From: Streptomyces sp. SCUT-3
Lineage (GTDB): Bacteria; Actinomycetota; Actinomycetes; Streptomycetales; Streptomycetaceae
Length of the DNA: 64,000 bases
NCBI RefSeq assembly: GCF_014083985.1
Contig: NZ_CP046907.1
Span: 5,962,501 to 6,026,500, forward strand
Reading direction: 5' to 3'
Part shown: positions 51,858 through 63,701 of the stretch, piece after piece
How positions within the stretch are numbered: the stretch's first letter is position 1
Layout of the letters: each line of letters begins with the position of its first letter
The notes under the pieces: model-generated
What the model saw: the letters and a program-made list of their open reading frames with translations, nothing else
Told to the model about the DNA's origin: nothing
Databases searched by the model: none
Made by a program: the position numbers and the translations under genes

Positions 51858-52799
51858 GTGACGCGCAGCACCACCGTCCTGCCGGGAGTCCCCGCCCTGC
51901 CGGCCGGCCCGGGGGACGTGCCGCTGCACCGGCTGGAGGTGCCCTCGCCCACCGCCCTGCCCTTCGCGGTGGGCTCCTTCGAGGAGGTTGGCCCGCTGTC
52001 GCGGTGGGACCGGCCGCACCGGCACACCTTCTACGAGATCGTCCACGTCCGCGCCGGTTCGGGCACCCATGCCGTCGATCTCGTCCGGTGGCCGGTCGAG
52101 CCCCCGCAGCTGGCCGTGATTCTGCCCGGCCAGGTGCACCACTGGGAGGGCGGGCAGGGACCCGAGGGCTCGCTCGTGCTGTTCACCGACGACTTCCTGG
52201 TGGACCACCCCGGCGACCGTGAGCTGCTGCGGGAGCTGGGAGCGCACTGCCGGTACGGGCTGGACGCCGGGCAGGACCGGTCGATCGGGGGCCTGATCGC
52301 CGAGCTGGCCGCCGAGTACCGGCAGCGCGCCCCGGGGCACGAGAGCGTCCTGCGGTCCCTGCTCCACATCCTGATCGTGCGCGCCGCCCGGCTACCGTGC
52401 CGCACGGGACAGGGCCGCGAGCCGCGCGCCCACGGCCGTACGGCCGCCGTGGCGGAGGCCTTCGCGGAGCTGATCACGCGGCCCGGGGCGGCGGGCCGGA
52501 CGGTGCGGGAGTGCGCCGATCGGTTGGGTGTCTCACCCGGCTACCTCACCCAGGCGGTCCGGGCGGCCACCGGCCGGCCGCCCGGACGGCTCCTCATCGA
52601 GGCCCGCGTGTACCAGGCCCAACAGCTGCTCGCTCACACCGAGTTGACTGTACGACAGGTTGCCGCCCGCACCGGATTCGACGACCCGGCCTACTTCGGG
52701 CGGTTCTTCCGACGCGAGACCGGCAGCAGTCCCGGCGCCTTCCGAAAACACCACAGCCGCCACCACCAGTCCCTCGAAGCGCCGTCGGCACCCGCCTAG
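51858..52799 (+). CDS. AraC family transcriptional regulator
   Basis: The product is 313 residues. An N-terminal cupin ligand domain (RPHRHTFYEIVHVRAGSGTH, LAVILPGQVHHWEGG) precedes two C-terminal HTH motifs: RECADRLGVSPGYLTQAVRA and VRQVAARTGFDDPAYFGRFF followed by RRETGSSPGAFRK, the AraC signature. The cupin half recalls regulators of aromatic-compound use. GTG 51858 has GAGAGGAG upstream. The dioxygenase gene starts 33 bp after its stop and is its likely target. Confidence 0.88.
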   Translation: MTRSTTVLPGVPALPAGPGDVPLHRLEVPSPTALPFAVGSFEEVGPLSRWDRPHRHTFYEIVHVRAGSGTHAVDLVRWPVEPPQLAVILPGQVHHWEGGQGPEGSLVLFTDDFLVDHPGDRELLRELGAHCRYGLDAGQDRSIGGLIAELAAEYRQRAPGHESVLRSLLHILIVRAARLPCRTGQGREPRAHGRTAAVAEAFAELITRPGAAGRTVRECADRLGVSPGYLTQAVRAATGRPPGRLLIEARVYQAQQLLAHTELTVRQVAARTGFDDPAYFGRFFRRETGSSPGAFRKHHSRHHQSLEAPSAPA

Positions 52800-52832
52800 T
52801 TTCGGTGTCCACCACCCCCACGAGGAGGAGAC

Positions 52833-53693
52833 ATGGACGAGGCAGGCACGTACGGCGCGGGTCCGGACGACCCCGGCACCGGCCGTGAGCCGGCATCTCC
52901 CCGGCTCGTCCGCCGCAAGACGGTGCTGCGGGCCGCGCTCGCGGCCACCGCCGCGATTCCAGTCGCCCTGGCCGCCGGACCGGCCCTCGCCCGCACTGCG
53001 GCGGCGAGCGGCACCGCGCCGCAGCTCACGCCGTCCTGCGACGACGGCGACGACCCCACCCCGGAGCAGATGGAGGGCCCCTACTTCAAGCCGAACTCAC
53101 CGCAGCGCACCAGCCTGCTGGAGCCAGGCATGCCGGGCACCTTGCTGACCGTGACGGGTCATGTCTTCGGCCGCACCTGCCTGCCCCTGTCCGGGGTGCT
53201 GCTGGACTTCTGGCAGGCTGATGCCAACGGCGCCTACGACAACACGGGTTTCCGGCTGCGCGGGCACCAGTACACCGATTCCCGCGGCTCCTTCACGCTC
53301 ACCACGATCGTGCCGGGCCTGTACCCGGGGCGCACCCGCCACCTCCACGTCAAGCTGCAGGCGCCCGGCCGTCCGGTCCTGACCACGCAGCTGTACTTCC
53401 CGAACGAGCCGCGCAACAACACCGACACGATCTTTGATCCGCGGCTGCTGATGACCGTGCGCGACGGGGGCGGCGGCCGGGAGGCGGCGTTCGACTTCGT
53501 CCTCGACGTCCCGCAGAGCCCGGGCCCCGGCCCCACGCCCACCCCGCCGGGCGGGACCTGGGCGGTGGGCGTCACCTATCGGGCGGGCGACCGGGTCACG
53601 TACGCGGGACGCGCCTACGTCTGCCTCCAGGCGCACACCGCACAGCCGGGCTGGGAGCCGCCGGCGGTGCCGGCCCTGTGGCGGGCGGCGTGA
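52833..53693 (+). CDS. Secreted intradiol ring-cleavage dioxygenase with C-terminal CBM5/12
   Basis: The product is 286 residues. The twin-arginine-like signal (VRRKTVLRAALAATAAIPVA) is followed by an intradiol dioxygenase domain (about 62-230): EGPYFKPNSPQRTSLLEPG, GVLLDFWQADANGAYDNTGF, and TRHLHVKLQAPG with the iron-binding His-x-His. A Pro-rich linker leads to a short carbohydrate-binding module, YRAGDRVTYAGRAYVCLQAH then GWEPPAVPALWRA, the CBM5/12 fingerprint. The arrangement matches the secreted catechol dioxygenase of Streptomyces sp. SirexAA-E (SACTE_2871), which opens catechols and binds lignin-like material. It follows an AraC gene closely. Confidence 0.92.
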   Translation: MDEAGTYGAGPDDPGTGREPASPRLVRRKTVLRAALAATAAIPVALAAGPALARTAAASGTAPQLTPSCDDGDDPTPEQMEGPYFKPNSPQRTSLLEPGMPGTLLTVTGHVFGRTCLPLSGVLLDFWQADANGAYDNTGFRLRGHQYTDSRGSFTLTTIVPGLYPGRTRHLHVKLQAPGRPVLTTQLYFPNEPRNNTDTIFDPRLLMTVRDGGGGREAAFDFVLDVPQSPGPGPTPTPPGGTWAVGVTYRAGDRVTYAGRAYVCLQAHTAQPGWEPPAVPALWRAA

Positions 53694-53696
53694 GCC

Positions 53697-54341
53697 GGCG
53701 GCGCCGTGCGGGGGGACGGCGCCGCCGGCTGCCCGGCCGTGCGGGCCCGCCCACGCCGATCCGGTCGCGGGCCAGCGGTGGAACAGGGTTCCGAGCTTGT
53801 CCGAGAACTCCTGCCGCCGCTCGGCACGGTACTGCCGGCGAGCCTGGGCCACGGCCTCTTCCGCGGCCTTCCGCGCCGAGCGGACCTCAGCCTCGACCTC
53901 CCCGGCGGGCACCCGCACGATCGTCCCGCCCAGCCGCTCGGCGACGGCGTCCGCAGGCCCGGGGTCGTCCTCCTCCGCCCCGGCGACCAGGACGTTGCTG
54001 CCGTTGTCCACGCCGCGGCTGAGCACGGTCAGCGCGTCCATCGACCCGGCCGCGTCGTCGGCGTCGGAGGCCATGCCGACGAGCGTTCCGGCACCCCGGC
54101 CGAGAAAGACGCCCATGGGCCCGCCGAGCAACCCGATCAGCGCGCCGACGATGCCGCCGACCGCCGTGGTGCTGCCGGCGCCGGGTTCGTAGCTCTCGGG
54201 CACGGACAGGGTGCCGTCCTCCGCGCGCTCCAGGATTGCCGCCCGGCCCACCGACGGCAGTTGCTCGACCTCGGAGAAGGCCTGGTAGGTGCGGGCGGGG
54301 CCGGGGAAGCGGAAGAACATGACCTTGGCGTTCCAGGCCAT
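53697..54341 (-). CDS. DUF1269 (general stress-like) membrane protein, 3' end uncertain
   Basis: The conserved part is about 190 residues: MAWNAKVMFFRFPGPARTYQ, then AAILERAEDGTLSVPESYEP, a Gly-rich hydrophobic segment VGGIVGALIGLLGGPMGVFLG and the charged helix RKAAEEAVAQARRQYRAERR. The frame has no stop until 53097, running over the whole opposite dioxygenase gene. The family normally ends just after this helix (around 53770), so the true stop has been lost or displaced by an indel near 53765. ATG 54341 has AAGGAG upstream. A shorter copy lies at 55893-56004. Confidence 0.7.
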
Positions 54342-54662
54342 GGCGGACTCCTTGCACGACTGCGGGTGGGCAGGGCCCGGCTGCGCGGGCCCGCCGAGTT
54401 CCGGCGACAGGAGAAATCGCCACGAACCCACAGTGGGCCGTATGCCTCCGCATCGCCGCGGGGGTCTGTGAAGATGAGCGATGCGGCCGCTGAGGAGAGG
54501 CTGTCCGCAGAGGCCGGGGCGACGGAACGGCAGCTTCAGGTCCCGGGTTCCGACTGATTCTTTGGACCTTGTGCGGCGTTGTGCCGAGGGCCCCGGTGAG
54601 CCGTCATGAGGGTTTTCAAGATCGTAGGCATCTCTGGCTCGGCCGTTGAGACTCCGCTGCCG

Positions 54663-55802
54663 TCACTTCTGTGATCCACCGGCCTGCGGTGCGACGGAGG
54701 GGGCCCGTCCCACGCTGCCGACCGGGACATGTGTGACCGCGAGGGCTGCGGCATCGTCTTCGAGTTCTTCGGTGTGCCGGAACAGAGCGGCGAGCATGGC
54801 GTCCAGTACGGCCCCGGGGTCCAGAGGGAGGGGGCCGGTCAGCGGGGGGACGGGGTCGAAGAAGACGCCGTTTCGGTCGCGGGCCTCGATGATGCCGTCG
54901 GTGAACATCACGAGCGTGGCGCCGGGGGGCCACTCGAACTCGTCCACCGGGACGTCGGGCCCGGCCAGGTCGCCCATGCCCAGCGGCAGTGACGGCTCCT
55001 CCGGTTCCAGGGGAGTCACCTTGCCCTCGTGGACCATCAGCGGCGCCGGGTGGCCCCGGTTCGCCATGCGCAACACGGAACGGTCGGGGGAGATCTCGGC
55101 GATGACGGCGGTGACGAAGGCTTCGTCCGGCGCATCGGCCTGGCGGCTCTTGACGTCCTGCAGCTGCACTTCCACGCCGCGGACGATGGTGGGCAGGTCC
55201 GGCAGCTGAAGGGCCGCCGCGTGGAAGGCGCCCAGCAGGGTGTTGACCATGGTGACCGCCTGCATGCCCTTGCCGCGGACGTCGCCGACCACCATGCGGA
55301 GGCCGTAGGGGGTGTCGTGGACCGCGTAGAGGTCGCCGCCGATCAGGGCCTCTTCCTGGGCAGCCCGATACCGGGCGGCGACGGCCAGCCCCCGGACACG
55401 GTCGGGCACGGCCGGCAGTACCGCGCGCTGGACCGCCTCCGCCACCTCGCGGGACGTTCTCAGCTGTTCCCGCTCGCGTGCGAACATCCGGTTGAGGAAC
55501 GCCGCGACGACGGTCAGGACGCCGATGCTTGCGAGCGCAACGAAATCCGAACGGGTGGAGAAAGTACGGCCTTCGCGAAGAGCCAGAAGTGTCCCGACCA
55601 GGCAGGCCGCCACACCACTGGTGATCGTCCAGGCCAGAGAGAGCATCGGTGCCGCGATCACGGAGACAGCCGCCAGGAGGGGGAATGTGCTGAATTCCGG
55701 CCAGGCGAGATCAATGACGACCGCAGTGAGGAGCACGGCGGCAGGCAGGCACCGGGACCACCGCACCCTCCTGGAGGCGCGCTTGTGCTGGTACCGCTCC
55801 AT
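54663..55802 (-). CDS. Membrane-bound SpoIIE-type PP2C protein phosphatase
   Basis: The product is 379 residues. Four or five helices in the first 110 residues (PAAVLLTAVVIDLAWPEFST, ASIGVLTVVAAFLNRMFA) precede the PP2C/SpoIIE domain. It contains EEALIGGDLYAVHDTPYGLR, VVGDVRGKGMQAVTMVNTLL, LRMANRGHPAPLMVHEG and FTDGIIEARDRNGVFFD, with the metal-binding Asp residues conserved. Such phosphatases dephosphorylate anti-sigma antagonists in sigma-B-type networks; partner genes are not adjacent. ATG 55802 begins MERYQHKRASRR. Confidence 0.88.
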   Translation of the reverse strand: MERYQHKRASRRVRWSRCLPAAVLLTAVVIDLAWPEFSTFPLLAAVSVIAAPMLSLAWTITSGVAACLVGTLLALREGRTFSTRSDFVALASIGVLTVVAAFLNRMFAREREQLRTSREVAEAVQRAVLPAVPDRVRGLAVAARYRAAQEEALIGGDLYAVHDTPYGLRMVVGDVRGKGMQAVTMVNTLLGAFHAAALQLPDLPTIVRGVEVQLQDVKSRQADAPDEAFVTAVIAEISPDRSVLRMANRGHPAPLMVHEGKVTPLEPEEPSLPLGMGDLAGPDVPVDEFEWPPGATLVMFTDGIIEARDRNGVFFDPVPPLTGPLPLDPGAVLDAMLAALFRHTEELEDDAAALAVTHVPVGSVGRAPSVAPQAGGSQK

Positions 55803-55892
55803 CCCTGTCGTCCTTAATTCGTCCTGTGCCGATCCGCTCCCCAGTTTCTGGTGGATCCTTGTTCAAGGCGACCGCTGGGCCGTCTCGGTCTG

Positions 55893-56004
55893 TGCGCCGA
55901 CGACGCCGCCGACCGCCGTGGTGTTGCCGGCGCGGGTTCGTAGCTCTCGGGCACGGGCAGGGCGCCGTCCTCCGCGCGCCCCAGGATCGCCGCCCGGCCC
56001 ACCG
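55893..56004 (-). pseudogene. DUF1269 gene fragment (duplicate of the 54-kb gene)
   Basis: About 110 bp are nearly identical to 54141-54260. The translation is VGRAAILGRAEDGALPVPES then YEP, and in the next frame AGNTTAVGGVVGA. One G missing relative to the intact copy breaks the frame. No start, hydrophobic segment or C-terminal helix remains. It is a remnant of duplication or recombination. Confidence 0.75.
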
Positions 56005-56180
56005 GGACGCTTCGCCGGGTGATTGCGCTCAAATTCCACGGGTTCACACGCGTGTGCCCGTAAGCCTGTACGCCGCACCGTGGCCGTGGTGGCGCCTGGA
56101 CAAGCAGAAGGGCCCCAGGCCCTGTTCTCCCGAAGTCACGGCGAAGTGACAGCAGCTCTCCGTTGGCCGTGGTGCGATGC

Positions 56181-56709
56181 TCAGTGAGCGAGGATTTTGA
56201 TGGCGATGACGAACACGCACAGGAGGGTTTCGACGGCGACGATGGGAATTCGGCGGCCACCGCTCATTGGCGATCGGGTCACGGCGAAAACCATGACCAG
56301 GATCTGTGTGACAACCAGGAGGCCGGCCGCGATAACAAGTCCCGTCCTGAGCGTCCACGGCCCGGCGGCGCCCAAGGACACCGCAATGACCGGCCCCAGA
56401 GCGGTTTCCAGCGCCTGCCCAGCCATGAACAGGATGCGCTTGAGCCGCTTGCCTCGCGGAGCGGCAGTTATGAAAGGCGGAATGGGCAACCAATTCGGCA
56501 ACCAGACCGGCCGCCCACAGCCCGTCCATGGTGACGCCGATGCTGACAGCCGCCGAAACAGCTGTGAAGCTCTCCGCCTGGCCAAGGACGATCAACACAG
56601 CGGACAATCCACTCAGCGTGGCATGCACCCGTTCCCGTAACGCCGAGGAAAGAGTCTCCAGATCAGGCAATGCGGAATCGGCCGGGCCGTTTGGATCAGG
56701 TGAACTCAA
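56181..56709 (-). pseudogene. Small membrane protein, frameshifted
   Basis: TTG 56709 has GGGAGG 8 nt upstream and opens SSPDPNGPADSALPDLETLS, then LSGLSAVLIVLGQAESFTAV and GLWAAGLVAELVAHSAF. At about 56470-56490 coding moves to another frame: ITAAPRGKRLKRILFMAGQA, then GPVIAVSLGAAGPWTLRTGL, VIAAGLLVVTQILVMVF and VAVETLLCVFVIAIKIL. Four or five helices in total. The shift is +1, unlike the other breaks in the window, which supports true decay. No family recognised. Confidence 0.5.
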
Positions 56710-57412
56710 GAGGTTTACCTCCCCGGTCAGGTGTCACCGCCCCCGGATCGATCCGGCCGTATCCCGCAACGGAGACGTCCTCGGGAGCAACCGGGTGCGG
56801 CGGCACGGCCCGCCACTTGCTGCAGGTCGTCACCGCCGGCATGCCCTCCCGCCCGAGCGGCACGAACCACCGCCCCGGCTCCCGGCGGGCCGCAGCAGCC
56901 GTGCTCTGCTCTGCGCGTCACCCGCGCCGGTCGGACGCGCGCGGCTCGATGGCGTTCGGCTCCGGCACGTCGGCCCCGGCCTGCGCCGAGGCGACCAGTG
57001 AGGCGACCAGTGAGGGGTCGCTCGTGTCGACGACCACGGCGACGCCCTGCCGGCAGCAGGCTGAGCGGCGGCAGCAGGCTGCCGGAGCACACCAGCACCG
57101 CGCTGAGGGTTTCCCGGATACCGGCTGTCCTCCTGCACCGCCCAGGCCGGCCGGTCAGTGTCTGCGGGCCGGACGGACTGCGCCGGGTCGCCCGTACGGC
57201 GGCACTGGAACAGCTGTGCTTCAGGTACCTCACTCCCGGGCGGAGCCCTGCCGCACGGGCTGCCCGCAGGAGAGGCCGATGACCCACAGCGCCGACTGTG
57301 TGCGGCAGCGTCTGCGCGAGGTTGCATGCGAGCTCTGCGCGCCTCGGCGGGAGCCGCCCGATCAAGGCGGGACCTTCCTGTCCGTCCCGGCGATCGGCGT
57401 GCGAGTGGTGAG
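56710..57412. other. Long region without an intact gene
   Basis: About 700 bp with no gene I can support. A minus-strand stretch at 56936-57040 translates as VVVDTSDPSLVASLVASAQA and ends at a stop after EPRASDRRG, so it may be another gene tail. GCAGCAGGCTG repeats occur near 57050-57085. It separates two broken genes and is probably debris. Confidence 0.3.
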
Positions 57413-58830
57413 ATGAGCGGAGCTTTTGAGCGGATGGTGCTGCCGGTTCCGGAACGGCGACCGGCCGGACCTCCGGCGTTCGACATGCAGCACGGGGAGG
57501 TGTCGTTCGAACCGATCAGGCCGCCGCGGCCGCCGGCGGGTGCGCCGAACGTCCTGCTGGTGATGCTGGACGACGCCGGGTTCGGGTCGAGCAGCGCTTT
57601 CGGCGGTCCGTGCCGGGCGCCGACATTCGAGCGGCTCGCAGCGAACGGCTTGCGCTACACCCGTTTCCACACGACGGCGATGTGCTCCCCGACCAGACAG
57701 GCGCTGCTGACCGGGCGCAACCATCATGCGGTGGGGATGGGCGCGGTGTCGGACATGGCGACGGCTGCGCCCGGATACACATCGCTGCGGCCGAACACGG
57801 CGGCGACGATTGCGGAGGTGCTGCGCCTGAACGGCTGTTCGACGTCCCAGTTCGGCAAGTGCCACGAGGTCCCGACATGGGAGTGGAACCCGATGGGCCC
57901 GTTCGACAGGTGGCCGACGGGCAGTGGGTTCGAGTACTTCTACGGGTTCATCGGCGGGGAGAGCAGCCAGTTCTACCCGAGCCTGGTGGAGGGCACCGCA
58001 CCGGTGACGCCGGACCGGTCGCCGGAGGCGGGGTACCACCTCAGCAAGGACATCGCCGACAAAGCACGGCGCTGGCTGGGCCAGCAGCGGGCCCTGGCCC
58101 CGGACAAGCCGTTCTTTCTGTGCTTCGCCCCGAGTGCGACGCACGCTCCGATCCACGTCCCCCACCACTGGCTGGACCGCTACGCCGGCGAGTTCGACCA
58201 GGGGTGGGACGCCGTCCGTGAGGAGACCTTCGCCCGGCAGAAGCGGCTCGGTGTCGTCCCTCCGGACGCCGAGCTGACCGCTCGCCACGAGGGCATCCCC
58301 GCGTGGTCGGAGATTCCGGACGGGACGAAGCCGGTGCTGGCCAGGCAGATGGAGCTGTATGCGGCCTTCCTCGAGCACACCGACCACTGCATCGGGCAGG
58401 TGGTGGACGCGGTCGAGGAACTGGGGGTGCTCGACGACACGCTCATCCTCCTGATCACCGGTGACAACGGCGCCTCCGGCGAGGGCACGGTGAACGGCAC
58501 CTGGAACGAGGCGCTGACCATGACCGGCATGAGCGACATCGAGACCCCGGAGTTCCTCCGGGACCGGCTGGACACGTTCGGCACCCCGCACTCGTATCCG
58601 CAGTACTCGCTCGGCTGGGCGCACGCCATGGACACCCCCTACCAGTGGACCAAGCGGATCGCGTCGCACTGGGGCGGTACCCGTAACGGGCTGATCGTCC
58701 ACTGGCCGCGCGGCATCACGGCCCGCAACGAGCTGCGTCACCAGTTCCACCATGTCGTCGACACCGCGCCCACCTGCCTCGAAGTCGCAGGCCTGCCCGA
58801 ACCGCACACCGTGGCGCCCACGGTGTCCCG
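57413..58830 (+). pseudogene. Arylsulfatase, C-terminal third missing
   Basis: From ATG 57413 the product is a clear type I sulfatase: NVLLVMLDDAGFGSSSAFGG (metal site), MCSPTRQALLTGRNHHAVGM with the CxPTR formylglycine motif, PFFLCFAPSATHAPIHVPHH, DTLILLITGDNGASGEGTVN and [18 protein letters not shown]. Homology stops at about 58820. The frame then runs on over the opposite UvrA-like gene until 60085. Normal proteins of this group are about 750-780 residues, so roughly 300 residues, including the C-terminal domain, are lost. The break coincides with the 3' end of the UvrA-like gene. Confidence 0.8.
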
Positions 58831-58855
58831 CGCACCACCGCCCCGCCCCGAGCAC

Positions 58856-61348
58856 TCAGCCGTCGTCCCGCCCGTCCAGCAGCGGCAGGCCCGCCGCGTA
58901 CTGGCGGAAGAAGCCCGCAGTCGGGGTGTCCGCCGCTGCGACGGCCTCCGGAGTGCCCTCCGCCACCACGGCCCCTCCGGCCGGGCCCGCTCCCGGCCCC
59001 AGGTCGATCACCCAGTCCGCGGACGCGGCGACGGGGATGTCGTGCTCGGCCACGACGACGGTGTTGCCCGAATCGAGGAGGACGTCGAAGGCGTCCACCA
59101 TGCGCTGGATGTCCGACGGATGCAGACCCGAGACGGGCTCGTCGAGAACGACCAGCCCGGCCTTGCGGCCCGCCGCGCCGCGCTGCACGGCGGACGCCAG
59201 CCTCAGCCGCTGCGCCTCCCCGCCGGAGAGCTCCGTGGCGCTCTGGCCGAGCTGCAGGTAGCCGAGGCCGACCCGGTCCAGCGCCTCCAGCGTCTCCGCC
59301 AGCTGCCGGGGCTTCGGGAACCGCTCCACGGCCTCGGCGACGGTCAGCTCCAGCACCTCGTCGATGCTCAGCCCCTCGTAAGTGATCTCCAGGGCCTCCG
59401 GCTTGTACCGCCGGCCCTCGCACTCGTCGCAGACCACCCACACGTCCGGCAGGAAGTGCATGTCCACCAGCCTGCGGCCGTACCCGGTGCAGGTCTCGCA
59501 GCGGCCGCCGTCGGCGGTGTTGAAGGAGAACCAGGAGGCGTTGATCCCGCGCTTTCGGGCCTCGTCGGTGCCGGCGAACAGCTTGCGGACGACGTCGAAC
59601 GCCTTGCTGTAGGTCGCCGGGTTGGACCGCGGGGTCCGCCCGAGCGGTTCCTGGTCGACGACGGCGACCCAGCTGAACCTCTCCGCGCCGCTCACCGCAC
59701 GCACCGTGCCGACCGCCGTTCCGTTCAACGCGGCCTCCACGCCGACCCCCAGTGCGCCGAGCAGGCTGCTCTTGCCGCTGCCGCTCACCCCGGTCAGGCA
59801 GGTCAGCCGGCCGACGGGGAAACGGACCAGGTCCATGGTCACGTTGTGGGCGGAAAGCCCCCGCAGCTCCACCCACTCGGTGCGGTCGCCGACCGGGCGG
59901 CGGGCCCGTTGAAGGCGCGGCCCGTTCCCGCCCAGGTAGCGTCCGGTCAACGAGCGGGGATGCGCGGCGACCTCGGCCGGCCTGCCCGACACCAGCACCT
60001 CGCCGCCCTGCCTGCCCGCACCCGGGCCCATGTCGATCACCCAGTCGGCACGGGCGATCAGCTCCGGATCGTGCTCGACCAGTAACACGGTGTTCCCGGC
60101 CGCCCGCAGTTCCAGCGCGATGTTCAGCAGATGCGCCTTGTCCGCCGGGTGCAGACCGGCCCCGGGCTCGTCCAGGACGAAGATGATCCCGCTGAGCTCG
60201 GTGCTCAGCTGCGCGGCCAGCCGGGTCCGCTGCAACTCGCCCCCGGAGAGCGTCACCACGCTCCGGGACAGCTGCAGGTGGGCCAGGCCGAGCCGGTCCA
60301 GTATCCCGAGCCTGCGGTCCAGGTCCTGGAGCAGCGGCTCGCCCACCTCGCGCTGCGCGGTGCTCAGCCCGCCCGCGACCTTCTCCGCCCAGCCCCGCAC
60401 CGCGCGCACGTCCACCCCGAGCAGTTCCGGGTACGCCATCCCGCCCAGCAGGACGGACCGGGCCACTTCGCCGTATCCGCTGCCGTCGCAAGTGCCGCAG
60501 GACACCTTGCGCATGTACGGCAGGTAACGCTGCTTGGCGCTCGGCGTCCCGGCGTTCCCGAAAACCCGTTCCACTTCCGCCAGCGCGCCCCGCAGCGGCT
60601 GGCTGGAGGTGTAGGTCCACGAAGCCGTCTCGTTCTTGTTCGGCATGTCGACCGTCGCCTCGACCTTCTCGTCACCCGTGCCGTGGAGCACGCAGTGACG
60701 GAACTCCTCGGGCAGCGACTGCCACGGCAGGCCGAGATCAACGCCCCGCTTTTCGGCCAGGGCCGGAACGAAGGCATGCTCGCCCGAACGCCACTTCGCG
60801 TACCAGGGCGACGCCCCCTCGAAGAGCGGAAGCTCCGGATTCGTGATGATCAGGTCTTCCTGCGCCTGCCAGTACCCACCCACTCCGTGGCACTCGGAGC
60901 AGCTTCCCTCCGGCGAGTGCTGGTCGAAGTCGGCACTGCTCAGGGAATCCTTCGGAGCGGCCGAACCCGCTCCGAGCCCGGGGAGCCGCGAGTACAGCAA
61001 CCCCAAGTGCCCGTCGATGCCGGTGATCGTCGCCACCGTGGACCTGGGGTTGCGGTTCAGCCGGCGCTGGTCCACCGCAAGTGTCGCGCCGAGCCCCAGG
61101 ACACGGTCCACCTTCGGCCGGTTGCGCTGGGTGATGTACTGCCGTACGAACGGCGAAAGCCCCTCCAGGTAGCGCAGTTGCGCCTCGCTGTGGATCGTGT
61201 CGATCGCCAACGAGGTCTTGCCGCTGCCGCTCACCCCGGTGAACGCGACAACCCGGCCCTTGGGGATGCTCAATGAGACGTTGCGCAGGTTGTTGGTGCG
61301 CGCTCCCACTACTTCGACGGTCTCGACGTGCTGTGCGGATTCAGTCAT
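58856..61348 (-). CDS. UvrA-like ABC protein (UvrA2/DrrC type)
   Basis: The product is 830 residues with two ABC ATPase modules. Walker [15 protein letters not shown] (about 40) and [14 protein letters not shown] (about 505). Signatures: [17 protein letters not shown] and [17 protein letters not shown]. Zinc-type cysteine pairs occur in [31 protein letters not shown] and CDECEGRRY. It is shorter than housekeeping UvrA (about 950) and fits the UvrA2 class, including DrrC, which protects producers from DNA-binding drugs. ATG 61348 has GAGGTGG upstream. It lies between broken genes, which suggests arrival by transfer. Confidence 0.87.
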   Translation of the reverse strand: MTESAQHVETVEVVGARTNNLRNVSLSIPKGRVVAFTGVSGSGKTSLAIDTIHSEAQLRYLEGLSPFVRQYITQRNRPKVDRVLGLGATLAVDQRRLNRNPRSTVATITGIDGHLGLLYSRLPGLGAGSAAPKDSLSSADFDQHSPEGSCSECHGVGGYWQAQEDLIITNPELPLFEGASPWYAKWRSGEHAFVPALAEKRGVDLGLPWQSLPEEFRHCVLHGTGDEKVEATVDMPNKNETASWTYTSSQPLRGALAEVERVFGNAGTPSAKQRYLPYMRKVSCGTCDGSGYGEVARSVLLGGMAYPELLGVDVRAVRGWAEKVAGGLSTAQREVGEPLLQDLDRRLGILDRLGLAHLQLSRSVVTLSGGELQRTRLAAQLSTELSGIIFVLDEPGAGLHPADKAHLLNIALELRAAGNTVLLVEHDPELIARADWVIDMGPGAGRQGGEVLVSGRPAEVAAHPRSLTGRYLGGNGPRLQRARRPVGDRTEWVELRGLSAHNVTMDLVRFPVGRLTCLTGVSGSGKSSLLGALGVGVEAALNGTAVGTVRAVSGAERFSWVAVVDQEPLGRTPRSNPATYSKAFDVVRKLFAGTDEARKRGINASWFSFNTADGGRCETCTGYGRRLVDMHFLPDVWVVCDECEGRRYKPEALEITYEGLSIDEVLELTVAEAVERFPKPRQLAETLEALDRVGLGYLQLGQSATELSGGEAQRLRLASAVQRGAAGRKAGLVVLDEPVSGLHPSDIQRMVDAFDVLLDSGNTVVVAEHDIPVAASADWVIDLGPGAGPAGGAVVAEGTPEAVAAADTPTAGFFRQYAAGLPLLDGRDDG

Positions 61349-61359
61349 CCATTCCACCT

Positions 61360-61369
61360 CTACCGGTAG
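61360..61369. promoter_or_regulatory. CTACCGGTAG palindrome before the UvrA-like gene
   Basis: A perfect 10-bp palindrome 12 bp before ATG 61348 overlaps a TACTAC-like -10 region on the minus strand and could be an operator. Confidence 0.35.
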
Positions 61370-61560
61370 TAAGTGGCCATGGTCCGGGGCTCATTGTGCT
61401 CGGAACCGCCGCGGAGCCGGGCCGGTGCCCGTCGGAGTCGGGCCAGACCCTCCGGGTTGAGCGTGGTGTCGGTGGCGGACGCGGAGGCACGGACGGTCTC
61501 CGGCCGGCCGAAGCCGGGGATCACGACGACGTTCGGGGAAGGGCGCAGGTGCCGGACCGG
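61360..61560 (-). pseudogene. Possible aldo/keto reductase C-terminal remnant
   Basis: The minus frame ending at 61360 reads PSPNVVVIPGFGRPETVRAS, then ASATDTTLNPEGLARLRRAP. This resembles the cofactor-binding C-terminus of aldo/keto reductases (x-V-x-x-I-P-G-x-x-x-x-x-x-x-E-N-x-x-A). No upstream part is present; the DNA to 61690 is only GC-rich shadow. Low certainty. Confidence 0.4.
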
Positions 61561-61698
61561 ACGGGAGGGCGCCCCGGGGGTGGGGGCGCCCCGGGGCGGG
61601 GCGGAGGCCGGCGAAGGCGTCGCCGAGCCGGGTGTCCTGCGCCCGCGCGGGCTCCCGCGCCGACCGCCGGGTGAAGGACCCGGTCCGGACTTTGAATG

Positions 61699-63175
<1,477 letters not shown>

Positions 63176-63197
63176 GCACCTCGCCCGAGGATTCACA

Positions 63198-63237
63198 GGC
63201 CTTGTGCGCGGACCGCGGCCGGTCCGCGCACAAGGCC
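63198..63237. terminator. Strong terminator after argG
   Basis: A 17-bp perfect stem (63198-63214 with 63221-63237), convergent with the next gene. Confidence 0.8.
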
Positions 63238-63301
63238 GTGCCGAGCCGCTCTGCCGAGCCTCGCCGTGCCCCTTTGCCGAGTGCGCCCCGGCGCCCGGCC
63301 G

Positions 63302-63577
63302 TCAGCCGACGTCCCCGTACTCGGGCGGGGGCTGGGCCGGCCCGGGGTGCTCCACCGCGTACCGGTCACCGTGGATCGCCAGCATCGCCCAGTGCCAGGC
63401 CTCGTCGTGGAAGACGAGCCCGCGGTACGGTGCGCCGTCCGGCTCGTACGGGTAGTGCTCCAGGGCCGCTTCCCGGGCTTCCTCCGGCGTGGAACCGCCA
63501 TAGCGCTCCATCACCCATGCGTAGCAACGCCGCTCGGACCGCAAATATTCGAGGTACTCCGCCTCGCTCCACGTCAT
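63302..63577 (-). CDS. Small conserved actinobacterial hypothetical protein
   Basis: The product is 91 residues, beginning MTWSEAEYLEYLRSERRCYA, then WVMERYGGSTPEEAREAALE, GLVFHDEAWHWAMLAIHGD and PPEYGD. This pattern (WS-x-AEY, ERRCYAWVM-x-RYGG, YRGLVFHDEAWHWAM) is a recurring streptomycete family of unknown role, acidic and soluble. ATG 63577 starts the conserved part. Confidence 0.75.
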   Translation of the reverse strand: MTWSEAEYLEYLRSERRCYAWVMERYGGSTPEEAREAALEHYPYEPDGAPYRGLVFHDEAWHWAMLAIHGDRYAVEHPGPAQPPPEYGDVG

Positions 63578-63701
63578 GACGAATACTTTAGGAGCCGCGC
63601 CGGAGGGGCCTGGTCCGTGCGGTGTCCGGCCCGCCGCAGGCCGCCGCTGTGACCCCGGCCCGGCGCCGCGCACTCCATGAGCCCGCCCGCCCCCCGTCGG
63701 A

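Noticed and set aside
53097-53693. C-terminal extension of the DUF1269 frame across the dioxygenase gene
   Set aside because: The dioxygenase with CBM is certain on the other strand; the extension has shadow composition.
58830-60085. Extension of the sulfatase frame over the UvrA-like gene
   Set aside because: Sulfatase similarity ends near 58820; the rest is antisense to a gene with clear ABC motifs.
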